NCBI RefSeq assembly: GCF_026339935.1
Contig: NZ_JAPEPX010000001.1
Coordinates: forward strand, 5,607,501-5,671,500
Length of the DNA: 64,000 bases
Direction of reading: 5' to 3'
Source of the DNA: Streptomyces sp. NBC_01551
Lineage (GTDB): Bacteria > Actinomycetota > Actinomycetes > Streptomycetales > Streptomycetaceae
This document shows, piece by piece, positions 7,423 to 17,315 of the stretch; the first letter of the stretch is position 1; every line of letters begins with the position of its first letter. Under the pieces are notes generated by a model. It did no database searches. It was not told the origin of the DNA and was given only the letters and a program-made list of their open reading frames with translations. The position numbers were made by a program, and so were the translations under genes.

Positions 7423-9069
7423 TCACTCGTGCCACAGGGACTCCCGGACCTCCTCCGCCGTGGTCGGCCGGAGGTCGCCGTCGAGCAGCAGCCATCGCGT
7501 GATGCCGATCGACTCCAGGAACGGCACGTCGTGGCTCGCCACCACGAGCGCGCCCTCGTACGACTCCAGCGCGCCCGCCAGCTGCCGTACGCTCGCCAGG
7601 TCCAGATTGTTCGTCGGTTCGTCCAGCATCAGCAGCTGCGGAGCCGGCTCCGCCAGCAGCAGGGCCGCCAGCGCCGCGCGGAAGCGTTCCCCGCCCGACA
7701 GGGTGCCGGCCGGGCGGTCCGCGCGGGCACCCCGGAACAGGAAGTGCGCGAGCCGCGCCCGGATCAGGTTGTTCGTGGCCTGCGGGGCGAACCGTGCCAC
7801 GTTCTCCACGACCGAACGGCCGTCGTCCAGCACGTCCGCGTCCAGTCGCTGCGGCAGGAAGCGCGTCGGAACGTGCGTGATGGCCTCCCCGGACACCGCC
7901 GGGACGAGCCCGGCCACCGTGCGCAGCAGGGTGGTCTTGCCCGAGCCGTTGCGGCCCACGAGCGCGATCCGCTCCGGACCGCGCAGCTCCCACTCGCCCG
8001 GGACCGAGGCCCCGTGCGCCAGGTGCAGATTGCTCAGGGTCAGCACCTGTCGGCCCGGATGGACCTGGGTGGCGGGCAGCTCGATACGGATCTCCGCATC
8101 GTCCCGGACCGCCTCGACCGCCTGGTCGAGCCGCTCCCGGGCGTCCGCGAGCTTCTCGGTGTGCATGATGCGGTGTTTGCCGGCCGACTCCTGCGCCGCG
8201 CGCTTGCGGGCGCCCATGACGATCTTCGGCTCGCGCTTGGTGTCGTTCATCTTCTGGCCGTACCGCTTGCGCCGGGCCAACTTGGCGTGCGCGTCGGCCA
8301 GGTCCCGCTTCTGCCGCTGTACGTCGGCCTCCGCGACCCGGACCATCCGCTCGGCCGCGTCCTGCTCGGCGGCGAGCATCGCCTCGTAGTCGGTGAAGTT
8401 GCCGCCGTACCAGCGCACTTCGCCGTCGCGCAGCTCGGCGATCTGGTCGACCCGGTCGAGGAGTTCGCGGTCGTGGCTGACCAGGATCATCACCCCGGAC
8501 CAGGACTCGACCGCCGCGTACAGGCGGCGACGGGCCCGCAGGTCCAGGTTGTTGGTGGGCTCGTCGAGCAGCAGGACGTCCGGCCGGGCCAGCAGCAACG
8601 CCGCCAGCCGGAGCAGGACGGACTCCCCGCCGGAGAGTTCCCCGACGGTGCGGTCCAGGCCGATCCGGGCGAGCCCGAGCTGGTCGAGCGTGGCGAGGGC
8701 CCGCTCCTCGACGTCCCAGTCGTCGCCCACGGCGGCGAAGTTCGCCTCGGTCGCCTCGCCCGCCTCGATGGCGTGCAGGGCGGCGCGGGCGGTGTCGATG
8801 CCGAGGGCCTGGTCGACGCGGAGTCCGGTGTCGAGCGTGACGCTCTGCGGGAGGTAGCCGACCGTGCCGGCGACGGCGGAGTGGCCGTCGGTGGGGGCCA
8901 GTTCACCGGCGATGAGCTTCAACAGGGTTGATTTGCCGCATCCGTTGAGGCCGATCAGGCCGGTGCGGCCGGGGCCCACGGCCAGGTGGAAGCCGTCGAA
9001 GACGGGGGTTCCGTCGGGCCAGTCGAAGGAGAGGGCGGAGCAGGTGACGAAGGTAGGGGCGTGGCTCAT
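7423..9069 (-). CDS. ABC-F family ATPase
   Basis: A 548-aa protein with two ABC ATPase domains and no membrane segments. Walker A motifs are GLNGCGKST near 44 and GRNGSGKTT in the second half. Signatures LSGGE occur twice and Walker B/LLLDEPTNNLDL and LMLDEPTNNLDL follow. The linker between domains is Arg/Lys-rich, as in ribosome-binding ABC-F factors. The family acts in translation or protects ribosomes from antibiotics; the sequence does not say which. GGAGG precedes the ATG at 9069; TTG at 9102 would lengthen it. Confidence 0.85.
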   Translation of the reverse strand: MSHAPTFVTCSALSFDWPDGTPVFDGFHLAVGPGRTGLIGLNGCGKSTLLKLIAGELAPTDGHSAVAGTVGYLPQSVTLDTGLRVDQALGIDTARAALHAIEAGEATEANFAAVGDDWDVEERALATLDQLGLARIGLDRTVGELSGGESVLLRLAALLLARPDVLLLDEPTNNLDLRARRRLYAAVESWSGVMILVSHDRELLDRVDQIAELRDGEVRWYGGNFTDYEAMLAAEQDAAERMVRVAEADVQRQKRDLADAHAKLARRKRYGQKMNDTKREPKIVMGARKRAAQESAGKHRIMHTEKLADARERLDQAVEAVRDDAEIRIELPATQVHPGRQVLTLSNLHLAHGASVPGEWELRGPERIALVGRNGSGKTTLLRTVAGLVPAVSGEAITHVPTRFLPQRLDADVLDDGRSVVENVARFAPQATNNLIRARLAHFLFRGARADRPAGTLSGGERFRAALAALLLAEPAPQLLMLDEPTNNLDLASVRQLAGALESYEGALVVASHDVPFLESIGITRWLLLDGDLRPTTAEEVRESLWHE

Positions 9070-9301
9070 GGAGGCCTCCAGGTTGCGTGAGTGTGCGTGC
9101 AACTCGGGGAGACAGCCGTACCGGACCGCGGTGGTGGTGCTGACGGGCGGTGATCGGTGTCTCGGACCTCAGACGAGCAATGTCCTACTCCGTTTCGGCG
9201 GCAATGGGGCGTCAACGAAGTTACGGGCGGCCTGGGCCGCCCGCAAACGAATTATGGAGGGGGAAGGGTCAGGGGCGGGGGAGGGGTAGCGGAGATGTGT
9301 G

Positions 9302-9715
9302 TCAGCGGCCGCGCATGAGTTCTGCCAGGCCGTGGTCCACGTCGAGGTAGAGGTGTTCCAGGCCCGGCGGTACGACGGCCGCGGCCCGTTCCAGGAAACG
9401 GTGCAGCTCGGCCGTGAGCATCAGCACGATCGCGACGCCCTCCGGCGCGTGGAACTCGACGGTCGTCCGGTCGGCGTCGTACGGGCGCACGCGCACGTCG
9501 CCCGCGCCCGTCGGGCGGTCCAGCCCGGACTCCAGCAGCTCGCGCGCGAAGGTCCAGGAGATCTCGATGCCCTCCAGCGTGGCCGGGGCGGGGAAGGCCA
9601 TGCGGATGGCGAAGGGATCCGCGCGGTCGTAGCTGAGCGTGACAGGTACGGTCTCGACCTTCGGGGCGGTGGCGACCAGACGGGCCTGCACGGCCTGCTC
9701 GATGACAGTGATCAA
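9302..9715 (-). CDS. SsgA-like sporulation/cell-division protein (SALP)
   Basis: A 137-aa protein with the layout of SsgB: a YDRADPFAIRMAF strand, then W.FARELLESGLDRPTGAGDVRV, and a C-terminal FLERAAAVVPPGLEH helix. SALPs exist only in morphologically complex actinomycetes and guide septum placement and peptidoglycan turnover during sporulation. Which SALP (SsgA-G) is unclear. The start is a TTG with GGGAG seven bases upstream; the open frame extends much further upstream but with Ser/Pro/Arg-rich sequence that is unlikely to be translated. Confidence 0.85.
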   Translation of the reverse strand: MITVIEQAVQARLVATAPKVETVPVTLSYDRADPFAIRMAFPAPATLEGIEISWTFARELLESGLDRPTGAGDVRVRPYDADRTTVEFHAPEGVAIVLMLTAELHRFLERAAAVVPPGLEHLYLDVDHGLAELMRGR

Positions 9716-9903
9716 GGCTCGCTCCCTTGCGGCGGATCTGCTGGCGGGCCTGGGGTGGAGCCCGACAACCGGATAGACGCCGGAATCGGCAATTCCGTGC
9801 ATGCGGAGTTGCGTGAGCTGTGTCACCGATTGGCCGAAACGCGTCCGTGTGATCGCACAGAGTGACCGTGGGGGAGGGTGGGACGGGGATGGGAGAAGGG
9901 GTC

Positions 9904-10314
9904 TCAGTCCGCGCCGCAGGCTCCGGAGTGATCGCAATAAGGCTGGTTCCGGCTCACTCCACAGGCGCAAAGCATCGCCCGGGTCTCCCTGCGGACCCCT
10001 TCCGGAGTCGTCACGCTCAGTTCGCCGCGCAGGATCAGTTGGCCGACGGAGGACCGTACGACGGTGGTCGGCCGGTCCGGTTCCTCGGCCGGGCCGTCGG
10101 AGAGGCGGTACTGGAGCGCGCCCGAGGGACAGCGCCGGATCACCTCGGCGACCCGCTCGGGATCAGCCGCGTCCGGCTGCACCCAGGGGCGCTGCCCGGA
10201 GTCGAAGACCTCGGGCAGGCCGTGCACGCATTCGGCGGCGTGGAGGCACCGCCCGACGTCGTAGGTGACGGTGATGTGCTTGCCGTCGTAGGCCTTGGGT
10301 TCCTTGGAGGGCAT
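9904..10314 (-). CDS. two-domain iron-sulfur protein (Fer4_19-like plus CDGSH-like)
   Basis: A 136-aa protein. The N-terminal part, with CLHAAECV near 23-30 and RRCPSGAL near 60, matches mono-cluster ferredoxin-like Fer4_19 domains. The C-terminal part, LCACGVSRNQPYCDHSG, is a CDGSH-type iron-sulfur motif. The canonical fourth ligand, a His four residues after the last Cys, is Gly here; His sits two residues after it instead. Likely an electron-transfer or cluster-handling protein in the cytoplasm. It is divergent from the BNR-repeat gene, with 74 bp between start codons. Confidence 0.85.
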   Translation of the reverse strand: MPSKEPKAYDGKHITVTYDVGRCLHAAECVHGLPEVFDSGQRPWVQPDAADPERVAEVIRRCPSGALQYRLSDGPAEEPDRPTTVVRSSVGQLILRGELSVTTPEGVRRETRAMLCACGVSRNQPYCDHSGACGAD

Positions 10315-10388
10315 GGGGCCAGCGTAGGAATGTGGCGGTGGGGACGCACCCTGGACGGCGATTCCGGGGTGCGTTAGCTTCCGGCGCC

Positions 10389-11651
10389 ATGAGACTTCTG
10401 GGAGTTGGGGCTGGGGTTGGGGTCGGGTTTGGCGTCGCGGTGCGGGGCGGGGTGTGCGCGGTGAGCTTGGTGTTGGGGGTGATGGGGGCGCCGGCTGTTG
10501 CGGGTGAGGGGGCTGGCGGTGATTCGGGTGCTGGTGGTGCCGGTGGTGCTGCTGGTGCCGGTGGTGCTGCTGGTGCCGCTCGTGCCGCCGGTGCTGCTCG
10601 TGGCGACGGTGCTGGTGGGTTACGTGGGCTGGGGTGGGGGGTGAAGGAGACCGGGAAGGACTCCCGGTTCCGGGGGCTGGCCGCCGTCAGTCGTAGTACG
10701 GCCTGGGTGGCCGGGTCCAAGGGGACCGTGCTCAGGACCGTGGACGGGGGCCGCACGTGGCGGGACGTTTCGCCGCCCGGGGCGGTGGCGGAGGGGCTGG
10801 AGCTGCGCGACATCGAGGCCTTCGACGCCCGGCGCGCGGTGGCGCTGTCCATCGGTGAGGGCGAGGCCTCCCGGGTGCTGCGGACCGAGGACGGAGGGGC
10901 GACATGGAGCGAGACCTTCCGTAACCCCGATCCGCGGGCCTTCTACGACTGCCTGACGTTCTTCGACTCCCGGCACGGACTCGCGATGAGCGACCCGGTG
11001 GACGGCAAGTTCCGCATCCTGTCCACGGACGACGGCGGCCGTAGCTGGGAGGTCCTGCCGAGCACCGGCATGCCGGACGCGCTGCCGGGTGAGGCCGGCT
11101 TCGCGGCCAGCGGGCAGTGTCTCGTCAGCGCCGGGGCGCGGGACGTGTGGCTTGCCACGGGTGGCGGCGCCGTCTCGCGCGTGCTGCACTCCGGGGACCG
11201 GGGGCGGAGCTGGAAGGTGGCCGAATCCGTGATCCCGGCGGGAGACCCGGCGAAGGGCGTGTTCGCCCTCGCCTTCCGCGACCGTACGACGGGCCTCGCC
11301 GTCGGCGGTGACTACCGGGCCGGGCAGGCCTCCCCGCGGGCCGCAGCGGTGTCGTCCGACGCGGGCCGCACCTGGCGCCCGGCGACGACCCCGCCGCCCG
11401 GCTACCGCTCGGGCGCGGCCTGGCACCCGTACGCCCGGGGAGCGGCGCTGGCGGTGGGACCGACGGGCACCGATGTGACGCTGGACGGGGGGCGGACTTG
11501 GCGGGCGCTGGACGCGGGGTCGTTCGACACCGTGGACTGCGCGGGCGACGGGGGATGCTGGGCTGCGGGGGAGAAGGGGCGGGTGGGGAGGTTGGAGAAG
11601 CCTGAAGGGTTGGAGAGGTCTGAAAGGCTGGAGAGGTTGGACCGGGGCTGA
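10389..11651 (+). CDS. secreted BNR/HCF136-like repeat protein
   Basis: A 420-aa protein with an N-terminal hydrophobic signal-like segment ending near APAVAGEG (residues 34-41), then a 40-residue Gly/Ala-rich linker. The rest is a beta-propeller of BNR-type repeats: TVDGGRTWRD, TEDGGATWSE, STDDGGRSWEV, HSGDRGRSWKV, SSDAGRTWRP and LDGGRTWRAL. This resembles YCF48/HCF136-like and sialidase-like propellers; no catalytic residues can be assigned. It is probably exported and binds a partner or glycan. The last 20 codons are an imperfect LER-rich repeat. Upstream ATG/GTG codons exist; I use the one before the signal. Confidence 0.75.
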   Translation: MRLLGVGAGVGVGFGVAVRGGVCAVSLVLGVMGAPAVAGEGAGGDSGAGGAGGAAGAGGAAGAARAAGAARGDGAGGLRGLGWGVKETGKDSRFRGLAAVSRSTAWVAGSKGTVLRTVDGGRTWRDVSPPGAVAEGLELRDIEAFDARRAVALSIGEGEASRVLRTEDGGATWSETFRNPDPRAFYDCLTFFDSRHGLAMSDPVDGKFRILSTDDGGRSWEVLPSTGMPDALPGEAGFAASGQCLVSAGARDVWLATGGGAVSRVLHSGDRGRSWKVAESVIPAGDPAKGVFALAFRDRTTGLAVGGDYRAGQASPRAAAVSSDAGRTWRPATTPPPGYRSGAAWHPYARGAALAVGPTGTDVTLDGGRTWRALDAGSFDTVDCAGDGGCWAAGEKGRVGRLEKPEGLERSERLERLDRG

Positions 11652-12134
11652 TCAGGGCCTTGTGTTGGTGAAGAGGTCCATGCCCGGGTAGCGGCCACTG
11701 ACGAAGCCCGCTGCCTTGTAGACGGGCTCGCCGTCGGCGCTGGCGTGCAGCTGGATGTAGTGGATGCCGCTGTCGTTGAGCCAGGAGACGAGCCCGTCGA
11801 CGATCCGGCGGCCGTGGCCGCGTCCGCGGGCGGCCTCGTCGGTGACGATGCCGTCGAGGTAGCCGCGGCGGCCGTCGGTCCACTGGGGGCTGGGGAGGTG
11901 GTACGTCACCCAGGCCATGCCGGTGGCCAGCAGGGGCTCGCCGGGGGCTCCGCCGACTACCAGGCAGTGCACGTCGGTTCGGCCGGTGATGCGTTCGCGG
12001 AACCAGCCGTGGGCGTTCTCGCGCCAGACGGAGTCGGCGGGGCCGGGGTCGACGCCGAGGCTGGACAGGGCGACGGCGCGCAGGCGTATCAGCTCGGGGA
12101 TGTCGGCGGGGGTTGCGGGGCGGGGGGTGGTCAA
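11652..12134 (-). CDS. GNAT family N-acetyltransferase
   Basis: A 160-aa acetyl-CoA-dependent acetyltransferase. The acetyl-CoA pyrophosphate-binding loop is visible as ARGRGHGRRI near residue 107, and strand five as YIQLHASADGEPVYKAAGF, the usual end of the fold. The start is TTG with GGAG six bases upstream. Its stop abuts the BNR gene end directly, so the two genes are convergent with no spacer. Substrate unknown. Confidence 0.85.
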   Translation of the reverse strand: MTTPRPATPADIPELIRLRAVALSSLGVDPGPADSVWRENAHGWFRERITGRTDVHCLVVGGAPGEPLLATGMAWVTYHLPSPQWTDGRRGYLDGIVTDEAARGRGHGRRIVDGLVSWLNDSGIHYIQLHASADGEPVYKAAGFVSGRYPGMDLFTNTRP

Positions 12135-12357
12135 GGGGAACTCCGTGGGCGGGGTGGGGCGGGGCGGGGCGCTGCGGTGCGGGGGTGGTGCCGGGCGGGG
12201 TTGGGCGGTGCCCAGGGACGGGTCCCGCCGACCGCGTGTTCAGCCCCGCCGGCGTTCGCGGCGCGGGGTCGCCGCGCCACAGATCGCCACGCGCTTCGCA
12301 CGGCTTGGCGGCTGACCGCCGTATGGGGCCGCCGGGACGCCTCCAGGTCGGGCGACG

Positions 12358-12657
12358 CTACGGCAGCGGGGTTTCGCGGACCGTCGCGAGGTCGGCCGAG
12401 GTCTTCGTGGCGATGAACTCGGTGATGCGGTACTCGCAGACCCCGGCCACCGTGAAGGGGTCGTCGGCGGCGATCTTCTCGATCTCCGCGCGGGAGACCC
12501 CGCCGGCCAGGACGACGCCGCCGTCGCGCGGGACCTTGCGGCCGGACGCGAGGAAGACGCCTGCCGCGTAGTGGCCGTCCAGCCAGGCGATGTGGGCGTC
12601 CATCTGCTCTTCGACGGCTTCGATGGGCGCGATGTAGGTGAGCTCCATGACGAACAT
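12358..12657 (-). CDS. YCII-related protein
   Basis: A 99-aa protein of the YciI-like dimeric alpha/beta-barrel family. It starts MFVMELTY, has HIAWLDGHYAAGVFLASG with the conserved histidine region, and ends with a DPFTVAGVCEYRITEF strand. Family members are small stand-alone enzymes or accessory domains; a dehydrochlorinase-like activity is known for one member only. It is divergent from endonuclease V with 26 bp between starts, so promoters must overlap. Confidence 0.8.
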   Translation of the reverse strand: MFVMELTYIAPIEAVEEQMDAHIAWLDGHYAAGVFLASGRKVPRDGGVVLAGGVSRAEIEKIAADDPFTVAGVCEYRITEFIATKTSADLATVRETPLP

Positions 12658-12683
12658 GATCGCCAGGCTACTCTCGCACCATC

Positions 12684-13361
12684 ATGACGAGCGTGAAGAC
12701 CCCCGCCGACGAGGCCGAGGCCCGGGCGATACAAGACGAACTGCGTAAGAGTGTGGTGCTGGACGAGGCTGGGCCCGCTGTGGGGCTCGGGCTGATCGCC
12801 GGTGTGGACGTCGCGTACGACGACGAGCGCGATCTGGTGGCCGCGGCGGCCGTGGTGCTCGACGCGGCGACGTTGGAGGTGGTGGAGGAGGCGACTGCCG
12901 TCGGGCGTGTGAGCTTTCCGTATGTGCCCGGGCTGCTGGCGTTTCGGGAGTTGCCGACGGTTTTGGCCGCGCTGGACGCGTTGAGCGCTGCTCCGGGGCT
13001 CGTGGTGTGCGACGGGTACGGGTTGGCGCATCCGCGTGGGTTCGGGCTTGCCTGCCATCTCGGGGTGGTGACCGGGTTGCCCAGTATCGGCGTTGCGAAG
13101 AACCCCTTTACGTTTGCCTACGAGGAGCCGGGCGCGCGGCGGGGCGACGTCTCGTCGCTTGTCGCGGCGGACGGGCAGGTCGTCGGGCGGGCGCTGCGGA
13201 CTCAGGGCGGGGTCAAGCCGGTCTATGTGTCCGTCGGGCACCGTGTTTCGTTGGACAACGCCTGTGCGCAGACGCTGGCTTTGAGTCCCCGGTTCAGGAT
13301 TCCGGAGACCACGCGGCACGCCGACTCGCTGTGCCGGCGTGCGCTGCGTGAGGCGTCCTGA
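12684..13361 (+). CDS. nfi: endonuclease V
   Basis: A 225-aa deoxyinosine-3'-endonuclease that nicks DNA one base after deaminated adenine. GVDVAYDDE near 36 carries the first catalytic Asp, PYVPGLLAFRELP is the family signature, CDGYGLAHPRGFGLACHLG near 108-126 gives further metal ligands, and KPVYVSVGH ends the core. Complete length for the family. Codon choice is less GC-biased at third positions than its neighbours (for example TTG, GTT, TTT and CGT codons between 12950 and 13150), which may hint at acquisition or relaxed selection. The ATG at 12684 lacks a clear ribosome-binding site. Confidence 0.92.
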   Translation: MTSVKTPADEAEARAIQDELRKSVVLDEAGPAVGLGLIAGVDVAYDDERDLVAAAAVVLDAATLEVVEEATAVGRVSFPYVPGLLAFRELPTVLAALDALSAAPGLVVCDGYGLAHPRGFGLACHLGVVTGLPSIGVAKNPFTFAYEEPGARRGDVSSLVAADGQVVGRALRTQGGVKPVYVSVGHRVSLDNACAQTLALSPRFRIPETTRHADSLCRRALREAS

Positions 13362-14561
<1,200 letters not shown>

Positions 14562-14657
14562 GTGACCGCTCCTCCCAGCTGTTGTCGGTGGCTGAGGCTA
14601 GCGTGAGTCTCGACTGTCCGTGCGAGCAGGTGTGACCTGCGGTAAGTGGAGGCGTCG

Positions 14658-15044
14658 ATGAAGGCTGCGGTGCGCAAGTGGGAGGCGGTGCGGGAGTTCG
14701 CCCTGGGGCTTCCGGAGGCGGTCGAGGAGTTTCCCTGGGGTCCCGAGGACTGTGTGGTGAAGGTCAACAAGAAGATCTTCGTGTTCTTGGGCAATACCGA
14801 CGGGCCGCCCGGGCTGTCGGTCAAGCTGAAGGACGAGGCGCTGCACGGGCACGCGATGACGGCGCCGGGCGCGACGCCCACCGGGTACGGGCTGGGCAAG
14901 GCGGGCTGGGTGTCGGTGCCGCTGGCGGAGAAGGGCGCGCCGTCGGCCGAGGTGCTCTGCGAGTGGGTGGAGGAGAGCTATCGGACCGTGGCCCTCAAGC
15001 GGCATCTGAGGGAATTGGACGCCCGGATCGAGACAACCGGCTAA
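14658..15044 (+). CDS. MmcQ/YjbR family DNA-binding-fold protein
   Basis: A 128-aa protein of the MmcQ/YjbR family (CyaY-like fold). It shows FALGLPEAVEEFPWGPEDCVVKVNKKIF and the closing YRTVALKRHLRELDAR typical of the group. Family members are cytoplasmic and of unsettled role. GGAGG lies before the ATG at 14658; the in-frame GTG at 14646 is less likely. Transcribed on its own, ahead of the lipid-degradation operon promoter. Confidence 0.85.
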   Translation: MKAAVRKWEAVREFALGLPEAVEEFPWGPEDCVVKVNKKIFVFLGNTDGPPGLSVKLKDEALHGHAMTAPGATPTGYGLGKAGWVSVPLAEKGAPSAEVLCEWVEESYRTVALKRHLRELDARIETTG

Positions 15045-15063
15045 GCGCTTGCTTGCTTGGGGC

Positions 15064-15092
15064 TTGTGCTGAGTGGAACACGTTCCTAGCAT
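15064..15092 (+). promoter_or_regulatory. promoter with operator in the spacer for the beta-oxidation operon
   Basis: TTGTGC (15064-15069) and TAGCAT (15087-15092) are 17 bp apart. The spacer contains the dyad GGAACACGTTCC (arms of 5 bp, 15075-15086). The dyad differs at one defined position from TnnAACnnGTTnnA, the KstR-type consensus as I remember it. A TetR-family repressor bound here would block RNA polymerase. Confidence 0.65.
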
Positions 15093-15147
15093 CGCTGGTG
15101 TTACATCAGTTGTGTCACACCGTGCGGCTAACAATGCTGGGGGCTCG

Positions 15148-16278
15148 ATGGCAGTGACAGGGAACGGCCCGCTCGCCGGAGTGCGCGTCGTCGAGCTGGC
15201 GGGCATCGGCCCGGGCCCGTTCGCCGCCATGCTCCTCGCCGACCTGGGGGCCGATGTCGTACGGGTGGACCGGCCCGGCGGCGGCGGGCTCGCCGTCAAC
15301 CCGGCGTACGACGTCACCAACCGCAACAAGCGGTCCGTCCTGATCGACCTGAAGTCCGCCGAGGGGCCCGAGCGGGTGCTGGAGCTGGTCGAGCGGGCCG
15401 ACGTGCTCATCGAGGGCTTCCGTCCCGGGGTGGCCGAGCGGCTCGGCGTGGGACCCGCCGACTGCCACGCGCGGAACCCGAAGCTGGTGTACGGCCGGAT
15501 GACCGGCTGGGGCCAGGAAGGCCCACTCGCGCACTCCGCCGGGCACGACATCGCGTACATCGCCGTCACCGGAGCCCTCGGCATGATCGGGAACCCGGGT
15601 GAGCCCCCGGCCGTTCCCGCCAACCTCGTCGGGGACTACGCGGGCGGTTCGCTCTATCTGGTGATCGGCGTCCTCGCGGCCCTCCAATACGCCCGCACCC
15701 CGGGCGGCGCGGGCCAGGTCGTGGACGCGGCCATCGTCGACGGGACCGCCCACCTCACCGCCATGATCCACGGCATGGTCGCGGCCGGCGGCTGGCAGGA
15801 CCGGCGCGGGGCCAATCTGCTGGACGGCGGCTGCCCCTTCTACGGCACGTACGAGACCTCCGACGGGCAGTACATGGCGGTCGGGGCATTGGAGCAGCAG
15901 TTCTACGACGAGTTCGTCCGGCTGCTGGGGATCGTGGAGGAAGCGCCCGCGCGCAGGGACGTGGCGCGGTGGGGGGAGCTGCGTGAGGCCGTTGCCGCGC
16001 GGTTCAAGGCTCGCACCCGCGCCGAGTGGACGGCGGTCTTCGAGGGGACCGACGCCTGTGTGGCACCCGTGCTCTCGCTGCGCGAGGCGCCGCAGCACCC
16101 GCACCTCGCCGCCCGCGGCACCTTCACCGACTTCGGCGGGATCACCCAGCCCGCCCCCGCGCCCCGGTTCTCCGCGACCCCGACCGCCGTCACCGGCGGC
16201 CCCGCCCAGCCGGGGGCCGACACCGAAGCCGTGGCCGCCGACTGGGGCGTGCCGGGCCTGACCGCGAAGGGCGCCTGA
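15148..16278 (+). CDS. CoA transferase family III / alpha-methylacyl-CoA racemase-like
   Basis: A 376-aa family III CoA-transferase. It begins PLAGVRVVELAGIGPGPFAAMLLADLGADVVRVD, the family's signature start. The Asp of GHDIAYIAVTGAL near 134 corresponds to the catalytic aspartate, and GDYAGGSLYLVIGVLAAL follows. The Asp-containing pattern and context favour alpha-methylacyl-CoA racemase, which inverts the methyl branch so that branched or sterol side chains can be beta-oxidised. It opens a five-gene operon and its stop overlaps the next start by 1 bp. Confidence 0.85.
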   Translation: MAVTGNGPLAGVRVVELAGIGPGPFAAMLLADLGADVVRVDRPGGGGLAVNPAYDVTNRNKRSVLIDLKSAEGPERVLELVERADVLIEGFRPGVAERLGVGPADCHARNPKLVYGRMTGWGQEGPLAHSAGHDIAYIAVTGALGMIGNPGEPPAVPANLVGDYAGGSLYLVIGVLAALQYARTPGGAGQVVDAAIVDGTAHLTAMIHGMVAAGGWQDRRGANLLDGGCPFYGTYETSDGQYMAVGALEQQFYDEFVRLLGIVEEAPARRDVARWGELREAVAARFKARTRAEWTAVFEGTDACVAPVLSLREAPQHPHLAARGTFTDFGGITQPAPAPRFSATPTAVTGGPAQPGADTEAVAADWGVPGLTAKGA

Positions 16279-17303
16279 TGGAACTGTCGATGATGCTCGA
16301 CTACGCCGAGGACCCGCGCCGGGCCGCCGACGAGGCCGCCGCGCTGGAGTCGGCCGGTCTCGACGCCGTCTGGGTCGCCGAGGCGTGGGGCTTCGACTCC
16401 CCGACGATCATGGGCTACCTCGCCGCCCGCACCGAGCGGATGAAGATCGGCTCGGCGATCGTCAACGTCTACTCCCGCACCCCCGCCCTCATCGCCCAGA
16501 CGGCCGCCGGGCTGGACGCGCTCTCCGGCGGGCGGGCCCTGCTCGGACTCGGCGCCTCCGGGCCGCAGGTGGTCGAGGGCTGGCACGGGAAGCCGTACGA
16601 CAAGCCGCTCGGCCGGACCCGCGAGACGGTCGGGCTGTGCCGCCGCATCTGGCGCCGCGAGACCATCGACCACCACGGCATCACCGACATGCCGCTGCCG
16701 CCCGAGAAGGGCGGCCGGCACGGCAAGCCGCTGAAGATGCTCACCCGGCCGGTGCGGAGCGACATCCCCGTCTACATCGCCTCGCTGGGGCCCGCGAACG
16801 TGCGGATGACCGCCGAGATCGCCGACGGCTGGCTGCCCACCCTGTTCATCCCCGAGAAGGCCGACGCGGTGTGGGGGAGCGCCCTCGCCGAGGGCGCCGC
16901 CCTGCGGGCCCCGGAGCTCGGGCCGCTGGAGACCGTGGCGGGCGGGCTGCTCGCCATCGGTGAGGACGCGGCCGCCGTACGGGACCTCGCGCGCCCGCAG
17001 ATCGCCCTGTACGTCGGGGGCATGGGCGCGGCCGGCAAGAACTTCTACAACGACCTCGCCGTCGCCTACGGGTACGAGGAGGAGGCCCGCAAGATCCAGG
17101 AGCTCTACCTCTCCGGCCGCAAGCGCGACGCCGCGGCCGCCGTCCCGGACGAGTTCTGCGAGCTCATGACCCTGTGCGGGCCGGAGGGCTACGTCCGCGA
17201 GCGGGTCGAGGCCTTCCGGGAGGCCGGCGTCACGATGCTCAACGTCACCCCGGTCGGCCCCGACCCGGCCCGGCTGATCGAAACCGTCAAGAACTGGCTG
17301 TAA
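16278..17303 (+). CDS. LLM-class F420-dependent oxidoreductase
   Basis: A 341-aa luciferase-like TIM-barrel oxidoreductase. The N-terminal AALESAGLDAVWVAEAWGFDS, then SAIVNVYSRTPALIAQTAAGLDALSGGRALLGLGASGPQVVEGWHG, fit the F420-dependent methylene-tetrahydromethanopterin-reductase-like group. Substrate unknown; its place in an acyl-CoA degradation operon suggests a redox step on an acyl or sterol-type intermediate. Start overlaps the preceding stop as TGATG. Confidence 0.88.
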   Translation: MELSMMLDYAEDPRRAADEAAALESAGLDAVWVAEAWGFDSPTIMGYLAARTERMKIGSAIVNVYSRTPALIAQTAAGLDALSGGRALLGLGASGPQVVEGWHGKPYDKPLGRTRETVGLCRRIWRRETIDHHGITDMPLPPEKGGRHGKPLKMLTRPVRSDIPVYIASLGPANVRMTAEIADGWLPTLFIPEKADAVWGSALAEGAALRAPELGPLETVAGGLLAIGEDAAAVRDLARPQIALYVGGMGAAGKNFYNDLAVAYGYEEEARKIQELYLSGRKRDAAAAVPDEFCELMTLCGPEGYVRERVEAFREAGVTMLNVTPVGPDPARLIETVKNWL

Positions 17304-17315
17304 GGAGCCGCATCC

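Noticed and set aside
12135..12357. Possible gene in the 223-bp gap between GNAT and YCII genes
   Set aside because: Sequence is G-rich and low in complexity; no start with a ribosome site.
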